DNA of 36,012 nt from positions 1 through 36,012 of the forward strand of contig CANQLV010000018.1 of the NCBI GenBank assembly GCA_947624785.1. Direction: 5' to 3'. The position numbers were made by a program, and so were the translations under genes. The notes beneath the pieces were generated by a model. It saw only the letters and a program-made list of their open reading frames with translations. It was not told the origin of the DNA and searched no databases. This document shows, one piece after another, positions 16,190 to 23,734 of the stretch (positions within the stretch are counted from its first letter, which is position 1; each line of letters starts with the position of its first letter). This stretch comes from Akkermansia muciniphila. Lineage in GTDB: Bacteria > Verrucomicrobiota > Verrucomicrobiia > Verrucomicrobiales > Akkermansiaceae.

Positions 16190-16345
16190 TTAAGCTTCAT
16201 GCTTGGTCTTCGGCAGGCCGAGAGGGCTCTGGCCCTTCTTCCATTCGCCGCGTTCCTTAAGAAGCTTGACGCGTTCAAAACGCTTCAGGACGGAACGCTT
16301 GCCGCCTACGGTACCGGTTGCTTTGAGGCTGGAATGCTTGGACAT
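16190..16345 (-). CDS. Chlamydiae/Verrucomicrobia-type small basic protein, 51 aa
   Basis: A 51-residue, lysine- and arginine-rich protein starting MSKHSSLKATGTVGGKRSVL and ending PKTKHEA, read on the minus strand from the ATG at 16345. I recognise it as the small basic protein family shared by Chlamydiae and Verrucomicrobia, thought to associate with the ribosome; that role is family lore, not shown here. The KRFERVKLLKERGEW segment is strongly helical and basic. It has its own terminator and is 122 bp from the trmD stop, so it may be a separate unit or the end of the trmD transcript. Confidence 0.85.
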   Translation of the reverse strand: MSKHSSLKATGTVGGKRSVLKRFERVKLLKERGEWKKGQSPLGLPKTKHEA

Positions 16346-16467
16346 GATCTTGTGTTTTGTAAAAGGTTCAGAAAGGTGCTTTACACCACCCTCACGGTGG
16401 CAGGCGAGGTCTTATAACGGAAGGCCCCGGTCTTGGCAAGAGAAATTTGACGCGGCGGCCAAATATC

Positions 16468-17187
16468 TCACTCCACGGCATCCTCCGGATGCGCCTTCAG
16501 CCACTCCCTCCATAAATCCGGACGGTTCAGCCGCGTACGCTCCAGGGATTTCCCGTGCTTCCACTTTTCAATGGCGGGATGGTTGCCGCCCAGCAGGATG
16601 TCCGGAACGGCCAGCCCGCGGAACACGTTCGGCTTGGTATAGGCGGGAGCCTCCAGCAGGCCGTTGGAAAAAGACTCCTCCACGGAAGAGCGTTCATCCC
16701 CCAGCACACCGGGAATCAGGCGCGCCACGGCGTCAATCACCACCACGGCGGCGATGGCCCCGTTCGTGAGAATATAATCCCCGATGGACAGCTCCACATC
16801 CACCAGTTCTTCCACCACGCGGTGGTCCACCCCCTCATAATGCCCGCAGAGGATGATAAGGTGGCCGCCGGATGCGGCCAGCTCCCCGGCCAGGGACTGA
16901 TTGAAAGTGCGGCCCTGCGGAGTCATCAGCACCACGCGCGTTTCCGGCCTGCGGAGTTCCTCCACGGCGGCAAAAATGGGTTCCGGTTTCAGCAGCATGC
17001 CCTGGCCGCCCCCGCAGAGGTAGTCGTCCGTCTTGCGGTGCTTGTCCACCGTCCAGTCACGGATGTTATGGCAGCGCACCTCCACCAGCCCCTTTTCACG
17101 GGCCTTCCCCAGAATGCTGCCGCCCAGGGGGGCTTCCACCATCTCCGGGAACAGGGAGAGAACGTCAATAACCAGTCCAGCGGCCAT
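16468..17187 (-). CDS. trmD: tRNA (guanine-N1-)-methyltransferase TrmD
   Basis: Methylates G37 of tRNAs next to the anticodon with S-adenosylmethionine, preventing frameshifts. Trefoil-knot SPOUT family motifs are clear: IDVLSLFPEM at the start, GGGQGMLLKPEPIF, CGHYEGVDHRV, SIGDYILTNG, PGVLGDERS, and the C-terminal DILLGGNHPAIEKWK plus RLNRPDL. The usual LTGGELPA is LTNGAIAA here. 239 residues is normal. In many bacteria trmD sits with rpsP, rimM and rplS; here it follows prfB by 18 bp and is likely co-transcribed with it. Confidence 0.95.
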   Translation of the reverse strand: MAAGLVIDVLSLFPEMVEAPLGGSILGKAREKGLVEVRCHNIRDWTVDKHRKTDDYLCGGGQGMLLKPEPIFAAVEELRRPETRVVLMTPQGRTFNQSLAGELAASGGHLIILCGHYEGVDHRVVEELVDVELSIGDYILTNGAIAAVVVIDAVARLIPGVLGDERSSVEESFSNGLLEAPAYTKPNVFRGLAVPDILLGGNHPAIEKWKHGKSLERTRLNRPDLWREWLKAHPEDAVE

Positions 17188-17205
17188 AAGAAGGGAAGGA
17201 AAACG

Positions 17206-18325
17206 TCAGCGTTCGCGCTTGTGGCCGCGCAGCATGGCCTCAATAAAGGGGTCCAGGTTGCCGTCCATCACGTCCTGAATGTTGCCGGATTCCACGCCCG
17301 TGCGCAAATCCTTCACCATCTGGTAAGGCTGGAAGACGTAGGAACGGATCTGGTTGCCCCAGCCGATGTCCCCCTTTTCACTGTACTGGCGGTCAGCTTC
17401 CGCCTGCTTCTTGTCTTCCTCAATCTGGTACAGCTTGGCGCGCAACATGTTCATGGCTTCCTCCTTGTTGCGGAGCTGGCTGCGTTCGTTCTGGCAGGCT
17501 ACGATCACTCCGGAGGGAATGTGCGTGATGCGCACGGCGGTTTCCACCTTGTTCACATTCTGGCCGCCCTTGCCGCCGGAACGGTAGGTGTCCACCTTCA
17601 AATCCTTGTCCAGAATCTCAATACTGATGGAATCGGAAACCTCCGGCGTAGCGTCCAGGGAGGCGAAGGAAGTGTGCCGCTTACCGGCGGAATCAAAGGG
17701 AGAAATGCGCACCAGGCGGTGGATGCCGCGTTCATTCTTCAAATAACCGTAAGCATACTCTCCATCCACCTTCAAGGTCACGGAACGGATGCCGGCGTCA
17801 TCCCCGTCCGTGCTTTCCAGATAAGTCACGGAAAAGCCGCGGCGCTCACACCAGCGGATATACATGCGCATCAGCATGGACGCCCAGTCACAGGCTTCCG
17901 TGCCACCTGCCCCGGCGTGAATGGTCACATAACAGGAAGCCTGGTCCTGCGGGCCGTTCAACAAGGTCAGCAGCTCAAAATCCGCCAGGGACTTCTGCCA
18001 TTCGGCAAACTCCTCCACGGCCTCCCGGCCCAGGTCGTCGTCATCCGCCTCCTGGGCCAGTTCAATGGTGGCGTCAATATCCTCCAGACGGGATTTCAAT
18101 GCGGAAAACGCCTCCATCCTGTGTTTCAGGGGATTCACTTCCGCCATCAGCGCCCGCGCGGCATTCTGGTCATCCCAGAAATCCGGAGCGCTCATGCGTT
18201 CGTCCAACTCGGCCACTCGTTGTTGAATGCCGTCCAGGTCAAAGATAGCTCCCGAGCTCGGAAAGACGGCTGTGCAAAACAGCCGTGTCGAGCGCCGAGA
18301 GATCTGCAGCGATATGGGGATCCAT
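17206..18325 (-). CDS. prfB: peptide chain release factor 2, made by programmed +1 frameshift
   Basis: RF2 ends translation at UGA and UAA. The gene is in two frames. Codons 1-28 run from the ATG at 18325 (MDPHIAADL to SELGSYL) and end at an in-frame TGA (18241-18239). A +1 slip at CTT then continues as DLDGIQQRV to the stop at 17206, giving 372 residues. The SPF tripeptide (208-210, RISPFDS), which reads UGA, and GGQ (253-255), which triggers peptidyl-tRNA hydrolysis, are both present. The frame that runs upstream without the shift (to 18342) has no family sequence and is not the start. The gene is followed closely by trmD. Confidence 0.95.
18239..18253 (-). promoter_or_regulatory. prfB programmed frameshift site
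   Basis: Read on the minus strand the site is GGGAGCTATCTTTGA followed by C. TATCTTTGAC is the same ten bases as in the E. coli prfB site: slippery CTT (18244-18242), poorly terminated TGA-C, and an SD-like GGGAG 4 nt upstream. It makes RF2 synthesis depend on RF2 level. Confidence 0.92.
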
Positions 18326-18607
18326 GCGCGGGAACCTATCACGAATCACCTGAACGGAAAAGGGCAAAATACCGATTCTTCCGGTCATCCCTTTTTTATG
18401 GAGATGATCCGTAAGGTTCTTGCAAGATGCGGAAGACCCTTGTTCCCGGCAGTGCGGCCATCGGAAGAAACAGGAGAGAAGAACATATCCCACGGCCTGA
18501 ACGAATCACAGGGCCGAACATTGAGGAATCCCGGCCTTCCTAAGATAGCCGGCATCCGAAGCGCAACGGAGGCTTGGTCCAAATCCCGCCTCCACCGGAA
18601 CTAAAAC

Positions 18608-19009
18608 CTACCTGCCGGAATCTTCCTCGGCCCCCTCAAAAGGCCGTATCCGGCAGGACTTGAGCTTTTCAATCTCCTCAAAAGTCATGATATGCTCAAT
18701 CTGGCAGGCGACCTCATTGGCGCGCTCTTCCGGAAGAGCCAGTTCCTCCCGCAGGAAATCAAACAAAATGCCGTGGCTGACAATGATTTTTCCCGCGATT
18801 CTGCGGCCCTGGGGCGTCAGCCTGACGGGAGCATACTGCGTGTACTCCACCAGCCCCATATCCGCCAGCTGCTTGACGGCGGACGTGACGGAAGGCATCT
18901 TCACCTTAAGCATCTCTGCAATATCCCGCACCTGGGCCGTCCCGCTCTTTTCAGACAGCAGCCCGATGGCCTCCAGATAATCCTCATTGCTCTTGGTCAG
19001 CTCCAACAT
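18608..19009 (-). CDS. DtxR/MntR-family metal-dependent transcription regulator
   Basis: A 133-residue regulator. An N-terminal winged helix (NEDYLEAIGLLSEKSGTAQVRDIAEML, then MPSVTSAVKQLADMGLV as recognition helix) is followed by the DtxR dimerisation/metal-binding region. ISHGILFDFL and EVACQIEHIMTFEEIEKL place H and E/H residues where family members bind Mn or Fe. No SH3-like third domain is present, as in MntR. Target genes are unknown, and no metal transporter is adjacent. It lies downstream of rpsA, beyond the rpsA terminator, so it probably has its own promoter at 19010-19080. Confidence 0.88.
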   Translation of the reverse strand: MLELTKSNEDYLEAIGLLSEKSGTAQVRDIAEMLKVKMPSVTSAVKQLADMGLVEYTQYAPVRLTPQGRRIAGKIIVSHGILFDFLREELALPEERANEVACQIEHIMTFEEIEKLKSCRIRPFEGAEEDSGR

Positions 19010-19079
19010 GGTATGAGAGAACAGTTAATCCCTTAGGCAAAACTAACTCAAGACTTTTTCCTTCCTGATTTGGAATGAG

Positions 19080-19117
19080 AAAAAAAACCGCCGCGAATAT
19101 TACCATTCGCGGCGGTT
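19080..19117 (-). terminator. rpsA terminator
   Basis: AACCGCCGCGAAT (19086-19098) pairs with ATTCGCGGCGGTT (19105-19117), a 13-bp stem. On the minus strand it is followed by TTTTTTTT. Confidence 0.9.
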
Positions 19118-19146
19118 AAATCAATCAGTGAATTACGGAGATAAGC

Positions 19147-20835
19147 TTACTTCTCTTCAGAAGGGCTCCATTCTTCGTTTTCACGGGTAGCCAGGTTGAA
19201 GGCGTGTTCCAGGCCCACCATGTCGCTGCTCGGACGGAGAGCTTCAAAGGAGGCGGTTTCACGGCGGAGCTGCTCGGTGTCGTAATTGACGGCCTTGATG
19301 GAAAGGCCGATGCGGCGTTCGATGCTGTCCACCTTGATCACGCGGGCGGTGATTTCATCACCCACCTTGATCACGTCCTTCACGCGTTCCACGTGGTCTT
19401 CGCTAAGCTGGGAAATGTGAATCAGGCCGTCGATGTCCCCGTTCAGGTTCACAAAGGCACCGAAGCTGGCGATCTTGGCCACCTGGCCGGTCACCATGTC
19501 GCCCACCTTGAAGCGGTCGTTGATGGATTCCCACGGATCGGACTCAAGCTGCTTGATACCAAGGGAGACACGCTGGTCTTCCTTCTTGATTTCCAGAACG
19601 ATGGCTTCCACTTCGTCGCCCTTCTTGAGGACTTCGGAGGGATGGTTGATCTTGCGGGTCCAGCTCATGTCGGACACGTGGATCATGCCGTCGATGCCTT
19701 CTTCCAGGCCCACAAAAGCGCCGTAGGGAGTAAGGTTGCGGACCTGGCCCTTGATAACGGTGCCGATCGGGAAGCGGGATTCGATATCCGCCCAGGGATT
19801 GTCTTCCAGCTGGCGAACGCCGAGGGATATCTTCTGTTCCTTCACGGAAATGGAAAGCACCACGGCTTCGATTTCCTGGTCCAGCTTCAGCACGTCGCTC
19901 GGACGGGTGATTCTCTTGACCCAGGACAGTTCGGAAACGTGCACCAGGCCTTCCACGCCCTTTTCCAGCTCCACGAAGGCGCCGTAAGGCAGGAGTTTGG
20001 TCACGCGGCCCTTGACATGGGAATTGATCGGGTACTTGCGTTCGATGTCCGCCCAGGGATTGTCCGTCATCTGCTTCAGGCCCAGGGAAACGCGTTCCTT
20101 TTCGCGGTCCACTTCCAGAATCACGACTTCCAGGGACTGGCCGATGTGGAGCATTTCGCTCGGATGGTTCACGCGGCCCCAGCTCATATCCGTGATATGA
20201 AGCAGGCCGTCCATGCCGCGGAGGTCGACAAAGGCGCCGAAATCCGTGATGTTCTTCACGAGGCCTTCCACCTTGTCGCCTTCCTTGACGGTTTCAAGGA
20301 AGCGCTGGCGCTGGTCGGCGCGTTCGGCTTCGATCACTTCGCGGCGGGAAAGGACGATGTTCTTGCGGTCGTCGTTCACCTTGACGATCTTGAATTCGTA
20401 AACCTTGCCCACATATTCGTTCAGGTCGCGCGGGGGAATGATATCCACCTGGGAACCGGGAAGGAAGGCTTCCACGCCAACGTTGACCATGAGGCCACCC
20501 TTGACGACGCTCTTCACTTTACCCTTGACCAGGCCGCCATCGCGGTACACGCCCACAATCTTATCCCAGTTCTGCTTATGGGCGGCCTTTTCCTTGGAAA
20601 GGACGACGATGCCTTCGTCGTTTTCGAGGCGTTCCAAAAGGACCTCGATCTGGTCCCCCACTTCGATTTCCTCGTCTTCAAACTCGGAAATGGAAATAGC
20701 GCCTTCGGACTTGTAGCCGATGTCCACCAAAACGACTTGGGGACGGATTTCCTGGATGGTTCCGGTAACGATGGAACCTTCACGCAATTCGCGGAACTTG
20801 CTGTCAATAAGTTCCGCCAGTTCAGTTGTGCTCAT
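19147..20835 (-). CDS. rpsA: 30S ribosomal protein S1
   Basis: S1 holds mRNA on the 30S subunit, which matters in organisms with few Shine-Dalgarno sites such as this one. Six S1 (OB-fold) domains follow each other: about 20-85, 105-170, 190-260, 277-347, 364-434 and 450-520. Domains 3-6 show the repeated GAFV-x-L-x-x-x-x-x-G-L-(L/I/V)-H pattern and SLG(L/I/V)(K/R)Q at their ends. 562 residues is the normal length. It is a single-gene unit with a strong terminator. A structured leader at 20861-20932 lies just upstream and may mediate autogenous control. Confidence 0.96.
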   Translation of the reverse strand: MSTTELAELIDSKFRELREGSIVTGTIQEIRPQVVLVDIGYKSEGAISISEFEDEEIEVGDQIEVLLERLENDEGIVVLSKEKAAHKQNWDKIVGVYRDGGLVKGKVKSVVKGGLMVNVGVEAFLPGSQVDIIPPRDLNEYVGKVYEFKIVKVNDDRKNIVLSRREVIEAERADQRQRFLETVKEGDKVEGLVKNITDFGAFVDLRGMDGLLHITDMSWGRVNHPSEMLHIGQSLEVVILEVDREKERVSLGLKQMTDNPWADIERKYPINSHVKGRVTKLLPYGAFVELEKGVEGLVHVSELSWVKRITRPSDVLKLDQEIEAVVLSISVKEQKISLGVRQLEDNPWADIESRFPIGTVIKGQVRNLTPYGAFVGLEEGIDGMIHVSDMSWTRKINHPSEVLKKGDEVEAIVLEIKKEDQRVSLGIKQLESDPWESINDRFKVGDMVTGQVAKIASFGAFVNLNGDIDGLIHISQLSEDHVERVKDVIKVGDEITARVIKVDSIERRIGLSIKAVNYDTEQLRRETASFEALRPSSDMVGLEHAFNLATRENEEWSPSEEK

Positions 20836-20860
20836 TTAAATGGTTGATGAGTTAGTATTG

Positions 20861-20932
20861 CCGATTTTTCTCATGGCCCCTTATTGGCCGGCGGGCAATC
20901 GGGGCGCCTTCCCCCGCCGGGCGAAAAATCGG
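20861..20932 (-). promoter_or_regulatory. structured rpsA 5' leader
   Basis: On the minus strand the outer 10-bp stem CCGATTTTTC/GAAAAATCGG (20932-20923 with 20870-20861) encloses an 8-bp stem CCGGCGGG/CCCGCCGG (20920-20913 with 20895-20888) and a GGCGCC core. It ends 25 nt before the rpsA ATG. It has the position of an autoregulatory leader; ligand or protein binding is inferred. Confidence 0.55.
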
Positions 20933-20938
20933 TTGCCT

Positions 20939-20966
20939 TCAATACCAGTTTCACGCAAGAACTCAA
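20939..20966 (-). promoter_or_regulatory. possible rpsA promoter
   Basis: On the minus strand TTGAGT (20966-20961) and TATTGA (20944-20939) are 16 bp apart, just upstream of the structured leader. By-eye match only. Confidence 0.25.
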
Positions 20967-21051
20967 GGCTTTTCTTGAAAAACTCCTTCCGATTTTTTTC
21001 CGGCCCTGCGGCGCCCCGCCGGACGGTGGCAAAAACAAGCGCACAAAAACC

Positions 21052-21079
21052 TTGTAGCCCTTCCTTCCCATGTTAAATT
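21052..21079 (+). promoter_or_regulatory. possible promoter of the nitroreductase-like gene
   Basis: TTGTAG and TAAATT with 16 bp between, 58 bp upstream of the ATG at 21138. By-eye match only. Confidence 0.3.
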
Positions 21080-21137
21080 CCGGCTAATGGGAAAATGCGG
21101 AACATCCGCATCCGTCAACCACCCCTGCCGCAAAGCC

Positions 21138-21719
21138 ATGAAAAAAATCATCCTGTCCCTTCTCGCTGCGGGGCTGTCCGGAACAGCCTTCCTTCACGCC
21201 GCGGAACCCGTCAAACTGGATCAGCCGGACCTGGAACGGGGGGCGCCAATTATGAAAGCCCTGTCCGACCGCCAATCCATCCGGAGCTTTTCTGAAAAAA
21301 CGCTCTCCCAAAAAGATCTGTCAGACCTGCTATGGGCCGCCAACGGAATCAACCGCCAGGAATCCGGCAAGCGTACCGCCCCGTCCGCCATGAACCGGCA
21401 GGACGTCAAAATTTACGTATGCACGAAAGACGCCTCCTACCTCTATGACCACAAGGCCCACGCCATGGTCCCCGTAAGCGACGGGGACGCACGCCCGGCG
21501 GACGCGCCCGTTTGCCTGGTTCTTGTGACGGACACGGCGGAACCCTGGGCAGCCATGGACGCCGGCATCGTCTCCCAGAACATCTCCCTGTTCTGCTCCG
21601 GAACGGGACTGGCTACCTACCCACGGGCCAGCATGAACAAGGATTCCCTGGCAAAAGCCCTGAAACTGGCCTCCCCCCAAACGCCCATGCTCTGCCATCC
21701 GGTAGGGTATAAAAAATAA
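21138..21719 (+). CDS. exported nitroreductase-family protein, 193 aa
   Basis: The ATG at 21138 gives a clean signal peptide (MKKIILSLLAAGLSGTAFLHA); the frame continues to 21087 but that start lacks the signal. The mature part has the nitroreductase/SagB-like core: DRQSIRSFSEKTLSQKDLSDLLWAANGIN for FMN and dimer contact, a middle strand region, AGIVSQNISLFCSGTGLATY, and a C-terminal MLCHPVGY. An FMN flavoprotein in the periplasm is unusual, though such Verrucomicrobia/Bacteroidetes proteins exist. The substrate is unknown. It is convergent with a GNAT gene. Confidence 0.85.
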   Translation: MKKIILSLLAAGLSGTAFLHAAEPVKLDQPDLERGAPIMKALSDRQSIRSFSEKTLSQKDLSDLLWAANGINRQESGKRTAPSAMNRQDVKIYVCTKDASYLYDHKAHAMVPVSDGDARPADAPVCLVLVTDTAEPWAAMDAGIVSQNISLFCSGTGLATYPRASMNKDSLAKALKLASPQTPMLCHPVGYKK

Positions 21720-21738
21720 CAACTCCCGGTTCCATCCT

Positions 21739-21767
21739 CCGGATGGTCCGGAAAAGGGGCCATCCGG
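21739..21767. terminator. shared hairpin between convergent genes
   Basis: CCGGATGG (21739-21746) pairs with CCATCCGG (21760-21767). No long T run on either side; it lies between two converging stops. Confidence 0.4.
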
Positions 21768-21797
21768 AACTGGAAATGAATTCCGCAACAGGCGGAA

Positions 21798-22274
21798 TCA
21801 GGGTTCCGGCAGAATATCCACGTAAATGCCGGGAGAGCTCCCTTCAATGGGCATCGCGCCTACCGTCCGGGCATAAAAATCGGCCGGCCCTACCCCCCCG
21901 ATGATGCCGTAGGCATGCCCCATCTCACGGAGTGCGTTCAATGCGGAAACCAGCAAAACCTTGCCCACGCCGCTCTTGCGCGCCTCCTCCTCAACCCCCA
22001 TGGGGCCAAGAAAACCGCGCGCCGTCACGTCATAGCAGGCAAAGCCGAGAATCTTCTTCTCCCGTGTGGCAATATAACAGGAAATGGGCTGGCGGCTGAA
22101 TGCGGTCTTCGTTTCACTCACCCACTTGGGAGAAAAATTCCGGCCTACCCAGCCGGCCACCAAATGGCGTTCATAAGCCCCCGGCCGCCGGATCAAAACG
22201 CCGTCCTTCTCCAGCTTCCGCAGCTCTTCTTCAATATCGGGCAAATCATACAGCCGTACCAGCATATCCATCAT
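21798..22274 (-). CDS. GNAT-family N-acetyltransferase, 158 aa
   Basis: An acetyl-CoA-dependent transferase of the GNAT superfamily. The central ILGFACYD strand, then FLGPMGVEEEARKSGVGKVLLVSALNALREMGH, carries the acetyl-CoA pyrophosphate loop (here RKSGVGK for Q/RxxGxG/A). C-terminal AYGIIGGVGPADFYARTVGA follows the family pattern. The substrate is unknown. The start at 22274 has nearby in-frame ATGs at 22271 and 22265. It has no partner gene on the same strand. Confidence 0.85.
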   Translation of the reverse strand: MMDMLVRLYDLPDIEEELRKLEKDGVLIRRPGAYERHLVAGWVGRNFSPKWVSETKTAFSRQPISCYIATREKKILGFACYDVTARGFLGPMGVEEEARKSGVGKVLLVSALNALREMGHAYGIIGGVGPADFYARTVGAMPIEGSSPGIYVDILPEP

Positions 22275-22369
22275 AACCTCGGCACCGTATCACAACCAAG
22301 TGCCGCGGCGAATAAAAAAAACTGGACAAACCCTCCTTTCAACCGTAGACTTCGTCGCACCACAAACAA

Positions 22370-22446
<77 letters not shown>

Positions 22447-22452
22447 CTTTTC

Positions 22453-22476
22453 AAGCCGCCTTTGGGCGGCTTTTTT
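22453..22476 (+). terminator. island-borne terminator for tRNA-Pro
   Basis: AAGCCGCC/GGCGGC hairpin with TTTG loop and six Ts, 7 bp after the CCA. It comes with the island. Confidence 0.85.
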
Positions 22477-22487
22477 ATTGACTAAAT

Positions 22488-22500
22488 ATTGAATATCAAT
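22488..22500. repeat. 13-bp palindrome, left end
   Basis: ATTGAATATCAAT. A near-identical palindrome ATTGATTATCAAT lies close to the right ends (25556-25568 and 28781-28793). The copy for island 2 is at 25678-25690. Candidate recombinase or DNA-bending site. Confidence 0.4.
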
Positions 22501-22540
22501 CAATTTCCCACATTAAGAATTCCGTTTTGCCGTTATCCTG

Positions 22541-22572
22541 CACTAATGTGAATATCGTTCACTAAGGTGAAT
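22541..22572 (+). repeat. arm-like direct repeats in the left end of island 1
   Basis: CACTAATGTGAAT (22541-22553) and CACTAAGGTGAAT (22560-22572) repeat with one mismatch, 19 bp apart. They lie between the att core and the integrase start, where tyrosine recombinases often have arm-type sites. The role is inferred. Confidence 0.5.
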
Positions 22573-22622
22573 AAATGGTGTCATACTGATTGAATTTGAC
22601 CTCTTAAAGGGTACAAAATCAT

Positions 22623-22835
22623 ATGAGCAAACCTCTCAGATTTACCATCTTCAAGATGCAGCGTAGAGGCAAAATTCTCTATAGGATCAGAATACCGGCC
22701 AGATTTGCAGCATCAGGGGAAAAAACCGACTTGTACTACAAAACAAGAGCTGAGGCTGAAGAAGAACAAGCCCTGCTCAGAGAAAAGCTGCGTTGCCGCA
22801 TTCTCGCAAAGAGAGCAAGCATTCTTTGTTTTTAA
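22623..22835 (+). pseudogene. integrase N-terminal fragment (island 1)
   Basis: 70 codons starting MSKPLRFTIFKMQRRGKILY. The basic start, RIRIPARFA and YYKTRAEAEEEQALLREKL look like the N-terminal arm-binding/core-binding start of a tyrosine recombinase; the position next to the tRNA att site supports this. The sequence then departs into CRILAKRASILCF and stops. The catalytic R-H-R-Y domain is absent. It may be a decayed integrase, or a short DNA-binding protein kept for excision. Confidence 0.6.
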
Positions 22836-22953
22836 AAAAGGTTTCTGAACATCATGTCTGGAGAAGGAACTTACAGGTTCCCTCTTCTGGAATCCCTCAT
22901 TAAACCTCCCTTCACGATCCAGCCTCATTTGAGCACGTTTCATTAATCTGTAA

Positions 22954-23178
22954 ATTCAAAAAGGTAAGAAAAAAACAGACCTTGGACAAATCATACTCCA
23001 AGAAGCATTTCAAGGGAAAAATGCTCTTGGCAATAAGGCAATCAACTACGCCGTTGTCGTTTATGACTTCGACAAAGATACTTTCCTTGATGAAAAAGCA
23101 ACAACAAGCATAGAACCATCTTTCCAAGGGACTTTAATTGAAGACGTGCAAATGCATCAAATTAAAAATCCACACTGA
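22954..23178 (+). pseudogene. gene remnant in the left end of island 1
   Basis: An open frame of 74 residues without a normal start codon, ending at TGA 23176-23178. NKAINYAVVVYDFDKDTFLDEKA is protein-like. It may be the 3' end of a lost gene. I do not recognise a family. Confidence 0.3.
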
Positions 23179-23182
23179 AAAG

Positions 23183-23207
23183 CCCCGCTCATATTTCATG
23201 AGCGGGG
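23183..23207. terminator. terminator stem at cargo operon 1 end
   Basis: CCCCGCTCAT/ATGAGCGGGG, 10 bp, loop ATTTC. On the minus strand it is followed by CTTTTC, 18 bp past the cargo stop. It serves both directions. Confidence 0.6.
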
Positions 23208-23224
23208 TAGATTTTTCAGAAAAG

Positions 23225-23734
23225 TTATTTTGTCACAAATTCTTTCCTTGCCACATATCCTACCGAACGGCCCGGTGTGCCGTAACCGTCCCGGTAAGTC
23301 ACTTTCATCAAATACTTCTTCCCCCTTTCCAAGGGATGGTGGTAAATGATATGTTCCGCAAAATTCCGGATGGGAACCCGGAAGGGCATCCCGGGCTTCA
23401 AGACGGTAAACTTCATGTTCTCTACACTGCGTTCAACACGGTAACGTGCCCAGTAATAAGCTATTTCTCTGGCTTCTCCATCCCATATCTCCAGAATGAT
23501 ATCCGGTTTCAGGGTCTTTGAAGGATAGAAGCTGTCCAGCAGGCGCACTTCTTTCCGGCTTTTATTGGTAAAGACCAGCGTAAAATCCGGAAAAGGCTTG
23601 CCCGCTTCGACAGGTTCGGATGCCAGAACAACGGAACATTCCACCTCCTTGTTCACCGGCCAAAAGTTGAATCCGCCGCCAAAAGACGGGAGGCAGGTCA
23701 ACAGGATCAGGCAGGGAAGAAGAATTTTTTTCAT
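23225..23734 (-). CDS. exported small beta-rich cargo protein, island 1 (169 aa)
   Basis: A signal peptide (MKKILLPCLILLTCLPSFGG) is followed by a compact domain predicted as beta sandwich: FPDFTLVFTNKSRKEVRLLD, then PDIILEIWDG, VLKPGMPFRVPI and KKYLMKVTYRDGYG. The N-K-(S/G)-x-K-x-V-R-L and PG-x-x-x-x-VP(I/V) pattern resembles Ig-like domains, including those of some protease-inhibitor-type proteins, but no family can be assigned. The ATG overlaps the stop of the large gene by 4 bp (ATGA), so translation is coupled. Homologue of 26417-26950. Confidence 0.75.
   Translation of the reverse strand: MKKILLPCLILLTCLPSFGGGFNFWPVNKEVECSVVLASEPVEAGKPFPDFTLVFTNKSRKEVRLLDSFYPSKTLKPDIILEIWDGEAREIAYYWARYRVERSVENMKFTVLKPGMPFRVPIRNFAEHIIYHHPLERGKKYLMKVTYRDGYGTPGRSVGYVARKEFVTK

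Noticed and set aside
18326..18493. Upstream extension of the prfB zero frame and the other-frame start at 18342
   Set aside because: Neither has RF2-like sequence; the MDPHIAADL start at 18325 plus the frameshift gives a normal-length RF2.
19204..20847. 547-codon plus-strand frame over rpsA
   Set aside because: Antisense shadow of a clear six-domain S1 protein; the His/Asp-rich sequence reflects codon bias of rpsA.
22713..23127. Minus-strand 76- and 71-codon frames in the island left end (repeated in island 2)
   Set aside because: Antisense to the integrase fragment and remnant, with Cys/Phe-rich unlikely peptides; identical in both copies only because the DNA is.
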